DNA from: Pseudomonadota bacterium | Lineage (GTDB): Bacteria > Pseudomonadota > Alphaproteobacteria > Rhodospirillales > Magnetospirillaceae | DNA length: 44,013 nt | Assembly: GCA_021793155.1 (NCBI GenBank) | Contig: JAJYTF010000036.1 | Location: 1-44,013, forward strand | Direction of reading: 5' to 3' | Shown here: one piece after another, positions 1-8,342 of the stretch | Layout of the letters: each line of letters starts with the position of its first letter | Position numbering within the stretch: position 1 is the stretch's first letter | Notes under the pieces: generated by a model | Databases searched by the model: none | What the model saw: only the letters and a program-made list of their open reading frames with translations | What the model was told of the DNA's origin: nothing | Translations under genes and position numbers: made by a program

Positions 1-181
1 GGTAGACGGTGACATTGGCCTGCAGCTGGGTGCCGATGGCCAGGCCGGCGGCGTCGTCGGACGCCTGCACGATGCGCGAGCCGCTGGCCAGCTTGGCCAG
101 CTGGCTGGATTCTTGCGACGAGTTCTGGTTCAGGTAGTTCAACGAGGCATTGGCCGCGTTGTTTGTCGAAATCACGGGCAT
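1..181 (-). CDS. Flagellin, N-terminal fragment (runs off left edge)
   Basis: This is the first 60 codons of a flagellin, read leftward from an ATG at 181; the gene continues outside the window. The translation starts MPVISTNNAANASLNYLNQN and contains SQLAKLASGSRI and SDDAAGLAIGTQL, the conserved D0/D1 helix of bacterial flagellins, which packs in the filament core and carries the export and assembly determinants. A purine-rich GGGGG stretch about 6 bases upstream of the ATG is the likely ribosome binding site. It is a near-perfect copy of the flagellin start at the right edge: only one silent base differs (AAC versus AAT in codon 18). Confidence is high for the family; the full length cannot be judged. 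Confidence 0.95.
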   Translation of the reverse strand, partial: MPVISTNNAANASLNYLNQNSSQESSQLAKLASGSRIVQASDDAAGLAIGTQLQANVTVY

Positions 182-265
182 TTCGGCCCCCTATCCGTTG
201 TCTGTTGCCCTCGGCCGAGGAAGAGTGATCGCGTTATAAACCACGATTCAACCCTTGTGCGGATG

Positions 266-294
266 GGACGGCAAAACCTGGCAAGGAATTTTTA
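266..294 (-). promoter_or_regulatory. Candidate flagellin promoter (sigma-28-like), left copy
   Basis: Read on the minus strand, this stretch has TAAAAATT, then CCAGGTTTT, then GCCGTCC, ending 84 bases before the flagellin ATG. The right-hand flagellin has the same blocks (AAAAATT, CCCGGTTTT, GCCGTCC) 82 bases before its ATG, although the rest of the leader is unrelated. TAAA and GCCG resemble FliA (sigma-28) elements, but spacing differs between the copies (5 extra bases on the right), so the sigma assignment is a guess. Confidence 0.35.
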
Positions 295-354
295 ACTATT
301 TCTCGTTTTAGCTACCGAGTCCGGAATTTGGTGGTGGGAAGGCGGATCGTTGCG

Positions 355-1353
355 ATGGAAGAGCCGATGGATCTGCAGGCAGTCCTTTCCTCGGCGGCCG
401 CGAAGTACCGGGAAGCGGAAATCCTCGAAGAGTTGAAGGGCAAGGCGCTCGATGCCGCCGCCGAGGGTTGCCGATCGGTCCTGGCCGCCCAGCCGAATCA
501 TGCGGGCTCGAACAACCTGCTCGGATTGGTTTATCTGAAGCAGGGCCACTATCAGGCCGCCGTCGATAAGCTTCGCCTGGCCGTTGCCCTGGCCAACGAC
601 AACCTTCAATTCCATTGGCAATACGGCCAAGCCCTCCTGATGCTCGGCCGAAAGCAGGAGGCGATCGCCGCCTTCGAGAACACGGTGCTATGCTTGCCGC
701 AGGCCGCGTTGCCGCATAAGTGGCTGAGCGACCTTTACAAGTCGGAAAAGCGCATGGCCGAGGCCTCGGCCGCTTACGGGAATTGGATAGAACTGGATCC
801 CCAAGCGCGCCCGGTCACCGCGAAGGAGACCTCGAAAGCCCGGCCGCGGCGTGAACGTGATGGCTTTTTCGAGGCCTACTGCCAGGGGCAGGGCATCGAT
901 ATCGGTTGGGGCGGCGACTTGCTTGCGTCGAACTGCATGGCCTGGGATTTCGAGGATGGTGATGCCGAGGAGATGGCCGGAGTGCCGGACGGCGCCTACG
1001 ACTTCGTCTATTCCTCGCATAACCTCGAACACATGCACGATGTCGACAAGTCTCTGTCGAACTGGTGGAGAATATTGAAGAGAGGCGGATATCTTATCCT
1101 TTTCCTGCCGCATCGCGATCTCTTCGAAAAGCGCACCCGGCTGCCTTCCTCGGTGCATGACCACCGTCATTATTTCCTGCCGGACCGTGACGATCCTCCG
1201 GACACGATCGGCGTTGAACCGTTGATCCACCGCCTGCTGCCCGATGCGGAAATCCTCTACATAAAGACCTGCGATGCCGGGAATTCCGTTGACGATCCCG
1301 CTGTCAATCCCGATCGTGAATATTCGATCGAGGCGGTTCTGCAAAAATGCTGA
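355..1353 (+). CDS. TPR-containing class I SAM methyltransferase
   Basis: The protein has about 332 residues. Its N-terminal half (about residues 20-150) consists of tetratricopeptide-type helical repeats, for example NNLLGLVYLKQGHYQAAVDK and YGQALLMLGRKQEAIAAFEN. The C-terminal half is a Methyltransf_11-like SAM domain with IDIGWGGD (about 181-188), SSHNLEH (about 220-226) and a following LKRGGYLILFLPH strand. TPRs normally bind protein partners and the methyltransferase domain would methylate a sugar or protein. It is the gene nearest the left flagellin, transcribed away from it. The ATG at 355 is chosen; ATG 367 and a TTG at 328 are alternatives. The substrate is unknown. A protein substrate such as flagellin is attractive because of the TPRs, but that is inference. 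Confidence 0.8.
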   Translation: MEEPMDLQAVLSSAAAKYREAEILEELKGKALDAAAEGCRSVLAAQPNHAGSNNLLGLVYLKQGHYQAAVDKLRLAVALANDNLQFHWQYGQALLMLGRKQEAIAAFENTVLCLPQAALPHKWLSDLYKSEKRMAEASAAYGNWIELDPQARPVTAKETSKARPRRERDGFFEAYCQGQGIDIGWGGDLLASNCMAWDFEDGDAEEMAGVPDGAYDFVYSSHNLEHMHDVDKSLSNWWRILKRGGYLILFLPHRDLFEKRTRLPSSVHDHRHYFLPDRDDPPDTIGVEPLIHRLLPDAEILYIKTCDAGNSVDDPAVNPDREYSIEAVLQKC

Positions 1354-1385
1354 GTTTGTCGGAAGCGACGTGAAGCGAGGATCAA

Positions 1386-2840
1386 ATGCTGGCGGGATTG
1401 GCTTATTCTTCTCGTTCCGCTTTCCCGCGGCACTACGATTTTCGTTTTTCGCAAGGGGCTTTTCGGGAAGATGAGATTTTCGATTCGGCGCTGAGCGTTC
1501 CGGGGCGATACATCGCCGAAGTGGCGAGACGGATGTTGAAGGCTGCGCCCGATGCCGACCGGCTGGCCATCGGCAATCCGTTGCTGCCGTTGCGGGCCGG
1601 CCAGCTGGCGACATGGCTGGAAGGCACGGCGCCTGGACCGCTGATCGCAACCGACCAGAGCGGTTTTCCGATTGTTTATGTGCTGCCTCGACGGGCCTTC
1701 GACGAATTCGAACGGTTTCTGCTGTTGTTGTCCGTCCAGGACGCCAAGGCCGATTGCCGCCTGTTCGGGAGTATCCTGGGAACCGACATCGCGCAGCAGG
1801 TTCTTGATCTGCCCGCTCTGGGTGGGCTGCCGCCGCAAGGGTCTAACGGCTGGCTGAACGGGGACGGCCGGCTGCGGGCGCTTGGGCTGCAATGCGCCAA
1901 TGCGGCCGGCATCATCAAGATGAACCGCGACTGGCAGCGGGTCCCCTTCGCCGTCTATTATCCGATGCATGCCGGTGACGTTCTGTTCATGGCCGTCGCA
2001 TCGCGACTGGCACAACGGTCATTCTTCAGCAAACAGGTGGTCTGTTCGTCTTATATGGACATCCCGGAGGCCTGCGGGAGCCGGTTGGAGCCCATGCGGC
2101 TGCGCCTGCCGTGGATTTCGCGCGACGGCTCGGTCAGCGAGTTCACCTATTTCGGCCGCGCCTTGGAGCGCCTGGGCGACGAGGCCGTAACCTCGAACTT
2201 CTTCGTGTTCTCCCGCATCCTGCGCCTTTACTACAGGACGCCGTTTCATCTGGTCGACCATGCCAGGTTTGCCCTGGGTGATCCGCTCGAAAGCTACGAA
2301 GGCACCATCCATGCCATCGGCGCGGAACCGGAACACCGGTGTCGGCAACCGGTCAAGCCGCTCAGGGTGCTGTTCCATCTCAACGGCGGTTGGGCGCTGA
2401 AGACCTATCCACTGCCGTATATTCGCACGATCATCGGGGCATTGCGCCACGCCAGGGTCGACGTCACGGTGATCGATCGTCCGGATCTGGAGGAGGCGGG
2501 GGCCCGGTCGGTGGTCAGTGAGGATTCGGCCACCTTGCGCCGGCTGGTGGAAGATCATCATCTGTTCGTCGGCGTCGATTCCTTTCCCCACCACTTTGCG
2601 CGGTTGGTCATGGGCTGGCCGACCATCGGGCTGTTCGGCAACACCAAGCCCTGCAATTCCGACGCCCGCTATGGGGACACCTACCGAACCTCCGATCTGA
2701 ACCTGTCCTGTAATCGCTGCGGCGCCTATGACGTTTGTCCGAGCCTCGGGCGTCGTGACTGCGTCAACTATGGCCCCGCCGAAACCGTGGTTGCGGACAT
2801 CTTCGAAATGGCCGGCCGCCTTTACGGCTACAGCGCATGA
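1386..2840 (+). CDS. GT9-like (heptosyltransferase-type) glycosyltransferase, paralogue A
   Basis: The protein has 484 residues. The C-terminal third looks like the donor-binding half of family 9 (ADP-heptose:LPS heptosyltransferase-type) GT-B enzymes: VDSFPHHFARLVMGWPTIGLFG (split here as VDSFPHHF and MGWPTIGLFG), followed by a Cys-rich stretch (CNRCGAYDVC, then RRDC). The N-terminal 300 residues are not typical GT9 sequence, and the protein is longer than usual family members (about 350). It would transfer a sugar from a nucleotide donor in the cytoplasm. The start has GAGG 5 bases upstream. It is a close paralogue of the protein at 3569-5020; both share VLPRR, FAVY-P-HAG and the C-terminal motifs, which indicates tandem duplication. 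The sugar is not identifiable. Confidence 0.7.
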   Translation: MLAGLAYSSRSAFPRHYDFRFSQGAFREDEIFDSALSVPGRYIAEVARRMLKAAPDADRLAIGNPLLPLRAGQLATWLEGTAPGPLIATDQSGFPIVYVLPRRAFDEFERFLLLLSVQDAKADCRLFGSILGTDIAQQVLDLPALGGLPPQGSNGWLNGDGRLRALGLQCANAAGIIKMNRDWQRVPFAVYYPMHAGDVLFMAVASRLAQRSFFSKQVVCSSYMDIPEACGSRLEPMRLRLPWISRDGSVSEFTYFGRALERLGDEAVTSNFFVFSRILRLYYRTPFHLVDHARFALGDPLESYEGTIHAIGAEPEHRCRQPVKPLRVLFHLNGGWALKTYPLPYIRTIIGALRHARVDVTVIDRPDLEEAGARSVVSEDSATLRRLVEDHHLFVGVDSFPHHFARLVMGWPTIGLFGNTKPCNSDARYGDTYRTSDLNLSCNRCGAYDVCPSLGRRDCVNYGPAETVVADIFEMAGRLYGYSA

Positions 2841-2868
2841 TGGACACTGGCCCGGAAGGATGGATGCG

Positions 2869-3429
2869 ATGGATTTGACGACCGACGTCGACCTGGATCA
2901 GTTGATCGCCCGCTACGGCTGCCGCGCCTTTGTCGAAACTGGCACAGGATCCGGCAAAGGAATTGAGGCGGCGGCGGGTTCGTCCTTCGACCAGATCTTT
3001 TCCATTGAAGCCGCCCATAAGCCGGCTCTCGATGCGGGGCTTCGTTTCGCCAAGAACCATAAGGTTACCGTCATCCATGCGAAGGCCGAGCGAGGCCTGA
3101 AAGAAGTGCTTGTAGAGCTCGCCCCGTCCACACCGACGCTGTTCCGTTTGGACGCGCAGTGGCAAGGCGCCGCAACGGCCCCGATGCCGGCCGAGCGCAG
3201 CCTGCGATTGCTGGCGCAATGTCGCGACCTGTCGCGGGATGTGGTCCTGATCGATGATCTGCGACTCTACGAGGACGGAAATTTCGAAAAGGGTCCTTGT
3301 CCGCCGGATCGACTGCCGGCGCCCGAGCAGCGGCATTTGCGGTTCGTCGAGGAGATCCTGGGGAAAACCCACCGCTTCGAGCGCTCATACCAACAGACAG
3401 GCCATCTTTGCGCCTGCCCGAAGGCATGA
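2869..3429 (+). CDS. Small class I SAM-dependent methyltransferase-like protein
   Basis: About 186 residues. The pattern FVETGTGSGKGI (SAM-binding loop, about residues 20-31), IFSIEA (acidic ribose-binding position), LFRLDAQWQG and VVLIDDLRLYED matches small Rossmann-fold methyltransferases found beside glycosyltransferases, where LDAH-W-G is usual; here the His is Gln. It lies between the two GT9-like paralogues, suggesting it modifies a sugar that they transfer. ATG 2869 is preferred because GGAAGG lies 9 bases upstream; ATG 2860 is also in frame. The reading frame remains open far upstream, but that overlaps the preceding gene and is a shadow. The substrate is unknown. Confidence 0.65.
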   Translation: MDLTTDVDLDQLIARYGCRAFVETGTGSGKGIEAAAGSSFDQIFSIEAAHKPALDAGLRFAKNHKVTVIHAKAERGLKEVLVELAPSTPTLFRLDAQWQGAATAPMPAERSLRLLAQCRDLSRDVVLIDDLRLYEDGNFEKGPCPPDRLPAPEQRHLRFVEEILGKTHRFERSYQQTGHLCACPKA

Positions 3430-3483
3430 AGGGGATGATGGAGACCATTCGCAGGTCCGAAAAGCAGCAAGTCGGCGTTTCCT

Positions 3484-3548
3484 GTCATCCCGAGCGCAGC
3501 GAGGGATCTGAAGGAGCGGGGGAGATCCCTCGCTGCGCTCGGGATGAC
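3484..3548. repeat. Dispersed palindromic (REP-like) repeat, copy 1
   Basis: Two perfect 26-base arms (3484-3509 and 3523-3548; left arm begins GTCATCCCGAGCGCAGCGAG) surround a 13-base loop. A second copy of one arm with 24 of 26 matches occurs at 39992-40017, showing that it is a dispersed element. It sits in the 139-base gap between a methyltransferase gene and the second GT9-like gene. As RNA it would fold into a strong hairpin that could protect or attenuate the operon message. There is no T-run, so a simple intrinsic terminator is unlikely. Confidence 0.85.
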
Positions 3549-3568
3549 GGTTCCCTTCAGGGCAGCCG

Positions 3569-5020
3569 ATGCTGACCGGGATCGCCCTCACCGCCGGCCG
3601 GGCCGACGGCTTCGATTTCGCCATATCGAAGGGCGGCCTGGCGCCCAACGAAATCTTCGATTCGGCCACCAGCCCGCCGGCTCGCTACCTCCTCGAGGTG
3701 GGGCGGCGCATCCTGAAGGCCGCGCCATCCGCCGATGTGCTGGTCGTTGCCAATCCGCTGCTGCCGCTTCGCGCGCAGCAACTCGCCGGCTGGCTCAATG
3801 ACGGCGTCACTTGTCCGGGGATCGTTTCGGACGAAAAGGACTTCCCGCTTCTGTATGTGCTGCCGCGCCGCCTGTTCGAGGAGATGGAACGCTATCTGTT
3901 GCTGCTCTCGACCGTCGATGCCGGCATCGATGCGCGGTTGCTGGAGGGGCTGTTGGGGCAACAGGTGACATGCCGGCGTTCTTCCAACATCCGCATCGGC
4001 AGTTATCCGCTATCCAACGCCAGCGGCTGGTTTCAGGGGGCCGAGCGGCAGAAGATCCTGAAGGTGCTGGCCGCCAACGCCATCAATATCATCGGAAAAA
4101 AGCCACATTGGCGCCGTCTGCCGTTTGCCGTCTACCACCCCTATCACGCCGGGTCGATCGTGTTTTTCGCCGCCGCCTCGCGCGACATGACGACGCCGTT
4201 GTTCGAGCGGCACATCGTCTGCTCGACCTATCGCGACATCATGGCGGTTGCCGATAGCCGGCTGGAGCCATTGTGGCTGAAGCTGACCTGGCTGCCGCGC
4301 GATGGCTCGGTGGGAGAGCCGCAATATTTCGCCCACGCCCTGGACCGGCTGGGAGACGACGTAGTGCAGGACAACTTCATCGTCTTCATGCGCTATTCGC
4401 GCTCGACCGGGACCAGTCCCTTCCACCTGATCGACCACGACCGCTTCAGTCTAGGCGATTCCATCGATAGCGTGGCCAAGACCCGGCAGGTGCAGCCGCC
4501 GCTCCACAAACAGGCCTGCAAGCTGCCGGCCACGCCGCTCAAGGTCCTATTCCATGTGACCGGTGGTCTGCCGATCAAGAATTACCCGGTGCAATACTGC
4601 AAGGAGGTCATCCGCACGCTGTCGGTTCTGGGCATCGCCGTCACCGTGATCGGACGCCCGGACCTGGTGCCCTTTGGGGCTTGCTCGATCGATGCCGACG
4701 AGACCGAGCCGTTGATGGCAGCGGTGGAAGCGCATCACATCTTCATCGGCCTGGATTCCTTTCCCCACCATTTCGTCCGCAACGTGATGGGATGGCCGAC
4801 AATCGGTTTGTTCGGCACGACGACGGCGGCGAATTTCGGCGGCGGCTGGCACGACCATTACCGTTCGCTCAGCGAGGGCCTGCCCTGCCACCCTTGCGGC
4901 AGCGAGACCGATTGCCCGGTGTTCGGCCACGCCGAATGTTTGAACTATGTGAAGCCGCCGCAGTTGCTTGCCGCCATATTCGAGATGGCGTCGCAGGTTT
5001 ACGGCTACCAAGCTGGATGA
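3569..5020 (+). CDS. GT9-like (heptosyltransferase-type) glycosyltransferase, paralogue B
   Basis: The protein has 483 residues and is collinear with the protein at 1386-2840. Shared landmarks are FDSA near the start, NPLLPLRA-QLA-WL, YVLPRR, the LDSFPHHF and MGWPTIGLFG motifs of the GT9-type donor site, and a Cys-rich C-terminal segment (CHPCGSETDC, then HAEC). It is probably a cytoplasmic glycosyltransferase using a nucleotide sugar. The presence of hddA/hddC-like and HldE-like genes in this window makes an activated heptose a reasonable donor, but that is inference. The gene starts 20 bases after the palindrome at 3484-3548, so the duplication junction contains a mobile repeat. Its end overlaps an in-frame ATG (5017) of the next gene, indicating translational coupling. 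Confidence 0.7.
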   Translation: MLTGIALTAGRADGFDFAISKGGLAPNEIFDSATSPPARYLLEVGRRILKAAPSADVLVVANPLLPLRAQQLAGWLNDGVTCPGIVSDEKDFPLLYVLPRRLFEEMERYLLLLSTVDAGIDARLLEGLLGQQVTCRRSSNIRIGSYPLSNASGWFQGAERQKILKVLAANAINIIGKKPHWRRLPFAVYHPYHAGSIVFFAAASRDMTTPLFERHIVCSTYRDIMAVADSRLEPLWLKLTWLPRDGSVGEPQYFAHALDRLGDDVVQDNFIVFMRYSRSTGTSPFHLIDHDRFSLGDSIDSVAKTRQVQPPLHKQACKLPATPLKVLFHVTGGLPIKNYPVQYCKEVIRTLSVLGIAVTVIGRPDLVPFGACSIDADETEPLMAAVEAHHIFIGLDSFPHHFVRNVMGWPTIGLFGTTTAANFGGGWHDHYRSLSEGLPCHPCGSETDCPVFGHAECLNYVKPPQLLAAIFEMASQVYGYQAG

Positions 5021-5031
5021 GGACGACGGAC

Positions 5032-6192
5032 ATGGTACGCGTACTGGCTTTCTTCGATACTCGCTATCAGTCCTCGGCCGATATGCTCAGCCTGACCGGA
5101 ACGGCCGATCCTTGGGCTCGCCTGCGAGAGGCGCGTCCGGCCAGCCGTCAGCATTTTGCCCTGAACCAACCGTCGACTCTCGGGATGTACGATCTGGCCG
5201 ACCCGCAGGCGGCGGCGCGCGTGGTGGCAATGGCCCGGGGCGCCGGCATCGACGGCTTCGTCGTCGACTGCCGCTGGGCCGGCGGAACCTATGTGACAGG
5301 TGCCCAGGTGCTGGCTCCGGCGACCGGTGAGAGCTTCGGCTTGGCCTTTCAGTGGCGCAACGGCGACGAGAATTTCTGGCGCGAACCGGCCGACCGCGAG
5401 ACCCGCGCCGGACGGGCGGCAGCGCTGATGGCGGCGCTGAAGGCCGGCCAGCCCACCGCCGTTGCCGGCCGCACTCTGCTGATCGTCGATCGGCCGAAAG
5501 AACTGGCCGAGCCGGCCGAAACGCTCGCTCTGCTGCGCAGTGCAGCCGCCGGGGCCGGTCTGCCGGGGCTTTATCTGGTGGCCAATCGAGCCGAAGACAA
5601 AGGCCGGTTCCTTTCGGCCGGTTTCGATGCCCTGATCGACCCGGGACCGGCGGAATGGCATTCCTGCGGGCCCAGCAACCGGCCGACCGGCCTCGACTTC
5701 CTGGAAGTGATGGCGGGCCTCAAGGACTCGGTCGAATACCTGGACAAATTCTTTCCCTACCTGCTCTTCGCCGTCTCGCGGATGATCAACCGCGAGCAGC
5801 GCGGCAAGGTGCTGCCGAGGGTTTTTCCGGCATTCCACGACTGGGCGTTTCACCCCGAGGGCGGCGCCACCCATTTGGTGGCGCCGGGCAACAAGGCGGT
5901 GGACACCTACTGGTATGGGTTGTTCGTCGAAAACGCCATGCTCCACACCCACGAACATTTCACGGCCGGCGAGCAGATCGTCTTCCTCGACTCGTGGAAC
6001 GGCTGGCTGGAGGGCAGCCAAGTCGAACCCAGCCTGCTGGACGGCGACCTGGTCTACAATGCCACCCGCGACGCCATCGACCGCGGCCGGTATGTCATCC
6101 GGACGCGGGAGGGTCTCCCGGAAGGGGGGCTGGCTGCCGAAATGCGCGAACGTATTCGATTGCTCTGCGACGCGGCCCGCAGCATTTCCTGA
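5032..6192 (+). CDS. WbsX-like / GH99-like glycan-synthesis protein
   Basis: About 386 residues. The sequence follows the WbsX pattern of O-antigen loci in diluted form: LNQPSTLGMYDLADP near residue 47, then GIDGFVVDCRWAGG, then GLAFQWRNGDENFW (compare the family's CWANENW region), and near the end VFLDSWNGWLEGSQVEP (compare NAWNEWAEG-LEP). These proteins have a TIM-barrel GH99-like domain and are usually regarded as glycosyltransferases or glycan-processing enzymes of surface polysaccharide clusters. ATG 5032 is chosen because GAGGA lies 8 bases upstream; ATG 5017 is an in-frame alternative that overlaps the previous stop. It ends only 9 bases from the convergent gene at 6202. Confidence 0.7.
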   Translation: MVRVLAFFDTRYQSSADMLSLTGTADPWARLREARPASRQHFALNQPSTLGMYDLADPQAAARVVAMARGAGIDGFVVDCRWAGGTYVTGAQVLAPATGESFGLAFQWRNGDENFWREPADRETRAGRAAALMAALKAGQPTAVAGRTLLIVDRPKELAEPAETLALLRSAAAGAGLPGLYLVANRAEDKGRFLSAGFDALIDPGPAEWHSCGPSNRPTGLDFLEVMAGLKDSVEYLDKFFPYLLFAVSRMINREQRGKVLPRVFPAFHDWAFHPEGGATHLVAPGNKAVDTYWYGLFVENAMLHTHEHFTAGEQIVFLDSWNGWLEGSQVEPSLLDGDLVYNATRDAIDRGRYVIRTREGLPEGGLAAEMRERIRLLCDAARSIS

Positions 6193-6201
6193 ACCGGAGA
6201 T

Positions 6202-7512
6202 TCAGATCAGCTCGGGGATCCGCTCCGCCAATGCGGAAATGAACCCCGCGGGAGAATTGATGCGGATCCATTCCGCGGCCGCCAGACGGGCGCGCGGCCC
6301 GAGCATGTCGAGATGATCGAAAGCGCGCTGGACGGCTTGGCAAAGGCTGGCTGGATTGCCCGCTTCGAACGTTACTCCGATACCGTATTGATCGGCCGTC
6401 ATGGACATCCAGGTGCCGTCAGGTACCACCACAACTTTGCCGAAGGATACGGCCTCACTGAAAACCCCAGAGGATTGCGAGTGATATTGATTGCGGAGCG
6501 ACGGGAGAACGCAGATATCCGTGCGCTTGAACACGTCGTGATAGTCTTCGATGGGCAACGAGCCTTCGTGCAAAGTGATCGGAGCGGCGCGTAACCAGTC
6601 GCGCGCGCTTTCCAGTAACGGGTCATTCCAAGGGGGAAGGTTGGCTTGGATTTCGACTCGGATTCGATCGGCCGCAATGGCCGGCATCAAATGCTCGACC
6701 ACTTGCGGCAAGAATTGGAATCCGCGATCGCGAAATGCCGTACCCAAGAAAGCCAGCCCGGGGATGGCGTGCGATTGGCCCTCGTCGGGCAGTCGCGGCG
6801 CCGTGTGAGGTGTGGGCACGACCCCGATTGGTAGCGAGGTGATGGTCTGATATTCGTTTTTGAGCGGAGCCGAATTGGTAAAGACCAGGAAATGCTGATC
6901 CAAGCCGGCCGCGGTGACCAGATCGAACGCGTGATGAAAGCCTCGCACTCGCGCCTCATCGACGACCAACTTTGGCAGAAGGGACGCATAAAGAAGAATG
7001 ACAAAGCGCGGCAATGACTGCCGCCCTAAGTCTTGAATCCTGCGCAAAGACCATTCCACAAGACCAATCAGATGGGGCCAGTGTAAAGAGCTGACGATGA
7101 ACAAGTCGGACTCGGTAAAGCCAAAGCGGCTATCGAGTTGTGCCAAGTCGTCGCGCCAGCAATCTACCTGCCAGGCCGTAAGCCAGTCATAAGTGGCGTA
7201 ACGCAGTTCCGCGTTGTGGCGTAGGGTTTCGGGCGTAATCGGCAGGCCGGCAACCGCTTCGCGCACCAACTCGTGGCGTTGCTGGACTTGCGCCAGTTGA
7301 TGGCCCATGGTGAACTGAATTTGATGGTCGTTTCCCAAGGTGAAGCTCGGAACGGCTCCAACTCCTTCGGCGACCTCGGGTATCAGGCGCCTGTTGCCCA
7401 GTACGTGGACTGTATGACCGGCTTTCTCGAACGGGCCCACCAAGCATTGAATATAAGTGAAGAAGTGGCCCTTCAGGTCAACGAGTGCCGGATCGGCGAG
7501 AAAAACGCGCAT
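6202..7512 (-). CDS. GT4-like (GT-B fold) glycosyltransferase
   Basis: The protein has 436 residues. The start MRVFLADPALVDLKGHFFTY resembles the first beta strand and acceptor loop of GT-B enzymes. The second half carries LAFLGTAFRDRGFQFLPQVV, ICVLPSLRNQYHSQSSGVFSEAV and then GKVVVVPDGTW. The SGVFSEAV-S-GK segment corresponds to the E-x7-E donor-binding region of GT4 enzymes, where one Glu coordinates the nucleotide sugar. No membrane segment is visible, so action on a cytoplasmic acceptor is expected. It is followed upstream (minus strand) by a GT2-type gene 75 bases away, and the two probably form a two-gene unit. The ribosome binding site is weak. Donor and acceptor are unknown. Confidence 0.7.
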   Translation of the reverse strand: MRVFLADPALVDLKGHFFTYIQCLVGPFEKAGHTVHVLGNRRLIPEVAEGVGAVPSFTLGNDHQIQFTMGHQLAQVQQRHELVREAVAGLPITPETLRHNAELRYATYDWLTAWQVDCWRDDLAQLDSRFGFTESDLFIVSSLHWPHLIGLVEWSLRRIQDLGRQSLPRFVILLYASLLPKLVVDEARVRGFHHAFDLVTAAGLDQHFLVFTNSAPLKNEYQTITSLPIGVVPTPHTAPRLPDEGQSHAIPGLAFLGTAFRDRGFQFLPQVVEHLMPAIAADRIRVEIQANLPPWNDPLLESARDWLRAAPITLHEGSLPIEDYHDVFKRTDICVLPSLRNQYHSQSSGVFSEAVSFGKVVVVPDGTWMSMTADQYGIGVTFEAGNPASLCQAVQRAFDHLDMLGPRARLAAAEWIRINSPAGFISALAERIPELI

Positions 7513-7586
7513 TTGTTAATGCTCACGAGTGGGCCGGTCGCGCGGCAGCATGGCGGGATTGTGTAGGCTTGGCAATCGCTTGGTCC

Positions 7587-8342
7587 TTATAAACGGCTGA
7601 CCGGTGGCGGCAATCCCAGGTCTTCCTCCAATGGGATCCCCAGCCGTTTGAAGACTTGACTGCGTTCGGCCGCCAAGAATGGGGTAAGATTCGCTGCGAC
7701 ATCGCGACCATTCATCACATGTAACCCACCCGCGTAGAGATGTTCGAGGTAGCTTACTCGTGATAGTGCCATCTGCGGCATGATCATGCAAAAGAACCAG
7801 TCCCATGCCTTTGATTCTGCAATTATATTTCCGCGGAAGCGAATGGCATCTAAATAGTATTGTATAAGTCTAAACGCGATATTTTTATCGAAGAACATCG
7901 ATACGCCAGGAACAGTCCGGCGTATAATTATGTCATTCCCGATATCTATATTAAATCCATCTTTATGATGAATTGGTGATGACGTATTATATAAGCATGA
8001 TATGCAGTTCGTTTTGTCAAGCATAAATAGGGCGCGAGACATGAACTCTGTATCATGAATAGTATCGCTATCTGTGAAGTAACAATATTTGAAATTTGAG
8101 GAGAAAAACTCGGTAAGCATGTGTATTCTCGTTGCATCAATCCCGATATTGCGTGGATTAACGTACCCGCTGTCGCCCAATTTTACCAAATCACAGCCGT
8201 CCAATTCGGTCGAGCAGTCATCAACAATGCACAGATGTGCATCTCCTTTGACTTGGCGCATATTCTCTATTGACTCGAGCGCAATTGCTTTTCTGTTGAA
8301 GACCGGCATGTAGATGATGGTTTGGGAAATGCGGTCGTCCAC
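7587..8342 (-). CDS. GT2-type glycosyltransferase, AT-rich
   Basis: About 251 residues. It shows the GT-A nucleotide-binding start IIYMPVFNRKAIALESI, LCIVDDCSTE, and the metal-binding DXD-like YFTDSDTIHD, typical of family 2 inverting enzymes that take UDP- or dTDP-sugars. A GTG at 8342 is preferred: GGGGAG lies about 7 bases upstream. A longer start at 8420 would add 26 Arg/Lys-rich residues that do not look like the family. The central part (about 7800-8310) is clearly richer in A+T than its neighbours and uses codons such as ATA and AAT, pointing to recent acquisition. The C-terminal end returns to GC-rich sequence. Confidence 0.7.
   Translation of the reverse strand: MDDRISQTIIYMPVFNRKAIALESIENMRQVKGDAHLCIVDDCSTELDGCDLVKLGDSGYVNPRNIGIDATRIHMLTEFFSSNFKYCYFTDSDTIHDTEFMSRALFMLDKTNCISCLYNTSSPIHHKDGFNIDIGNDIIIRRTVPGVSMFFDKNIAFRLIQYYLDAIRFRGNIIAESKAWDWFFCMIMPQMALSRVSYLEHLYAGGLHVMNGRDVAANLTPFLAAERSQVFKRLGIPLEEDLGLPPPVSRL

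Noticed and set aside
113-295. Small plus-strand frame resembling the minus-strand frame at 43611-43901
   Set aside because: The likeness (MRRVLVQVVQRGIGR) is only the shared flagellin DNA read on the other strand.
688-2015. Long minus-strand frames opposite the TPR-methyltransferase and first GT9-like genes
   Set aside because: They have no family motifs, and the plus-strand genes with motifs and ribosome binding sites explain the region.
3484-3548. CRISPR repeat
   Set aside because: It is a single palindrome without spacers or cas genes; the second copy is 36 kb away.
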